A program made the translations under genes and the position numbers. Shown here in pieces: positions 5,707 through 6,078 of a stretch of 6,078 nt of DNA. Source of the DNA: Thermodesulfobacteriota bacterium (GTDB taxonomy: Bacteria > Desulfobacterota > Desulfocorpusculales > Desulfocorpusculum); assembly GCA_028275295.1 (NCBI GenBank), contig JAPWUY010000132.1, positions 1-6,078 on the forward strand, given 5' to 3'. The number at the start of each line of letters is the position of its first letter. The stretch's first letter is position 1. The notes under the pieces were generated by a model, which did no database searches, had not been told where the DNA came from, and saw only the letters and a program-made list of their open reading frames with translations.

Positions 5707-6078
5707 TTTGGTTTGGCCCTCATGTCCCCCAGGAGAGCTCCATTGTCCCTTTTCCCACGGGAACCAGGAGTGAAGACCATCGGGATTGCTCTCTGAGGAT
5801 CCGGACGCGGATCATTTTATTGGGATTTCTCGCTCCTTGGCTGAGACACTTGCATTCGCTGTGCCACTTTGGGGGCAGATGACGATGAGCTCTGGGCCCC
5901 AAAAGGTATTTGGCTTCAGCTTTCCCCCTGACTCCTTCCTTTAGAGGAGGGACCAACTTTGGGGGACAACCTCAGTGAAACAGGGTCTACGAACCATTTC
6001 CCCCTCCCAGGGCTTACAGCTGCCTTGTGACCCAACGCCTCGAAAGGTTTTTTCTTAGGAAGGGGAAAAGCTCCTCTC
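5707..6078. other. No recognisable gene
   Basis: No frame on either strand has a credible start, ribosome site or family motif, and stops are frequent. The only pattern I note is the short direct repeat ACTTTGGGGG at about 5866 and 5955. It may be further decayed sequence downstream of the OmpA-like remnant, or the upstream region of a gene beyond the window. Confidence 0.4.

Overview
The window looks like a GC-rich chromosomal segment of a Gram-negative bacterium, most likely from the Thermodesulfobacteriota/former Deltaproteobacteria. I base this on three things: a lon - HU - tRNA-Val - tRNA-Asp order, a phasin-like gene overlapping a UbiB/AarF gene, and a degraded OmpA/MotB-type coiled-coil gene of a kind I associate with that group. 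The taxonomic guess is inference. AGG/AGA arginine codons are frequent throughout. No viral, plasmid or insertion-sequence gene is visible.

Left part (1-1162, + strand). It opens with the C-terminal end of the ATP-dependent protease Lon, including the catalytic lysine. A 284-base gap follows, ending in a strong sigma70-type promoter set among inverted repeats. Then come a complete HU-family DNA-binding protein gene, tRNA-Val(UAC) and tRNA-Asp(GUC) with short spacers, and a textbook intrinsic terminator. HU and the two tRNAs are probably one transcription unit.

Middle part (1182-4081, - strand). Three genes run leftward as an apparent operon from a promoter near 4053-4081: a small coiled-coil phasin-like protein, a UbiB/AarF atypical kinase with two C-terminal membrane helices (start and stop overlapping as ATGA), and, after a 34-base gap, a DUF169 protein of unknown function with four cysteines. 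This operon converges on the HU-tRNA unit, and the hairpin at 1140-1162 can serve both.

Right part (about 4082-6078). About 2 kb hold no intact gene. After about 450 bases with nothing recognisable comes an ordered array at 4541-5147: a GC-rich 25-base hairpin element present six times in strictly alternating orientation (+ - + - + and a decayed -). Its linkers alternate between about 107 and about 65-70 bases, giving a unit of about 225 bases in two full copies and one partial copy. Directly after the last element lies a remnant of an OmpA/MotB-like gene (coiled coil plus peptidoglycan-binding domain). It is broken by two apparent frameshifts and lacks both ends. The final 370 bases show nothing I can name.

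The best candidate for something undescribed is the alternating-orientation palindrome array, which resembles BIME/REP clusters. I see no evidence of an associated enzyme in the window. The phasin-like - UbiB - DUF169 operon is the most interesting protein context.
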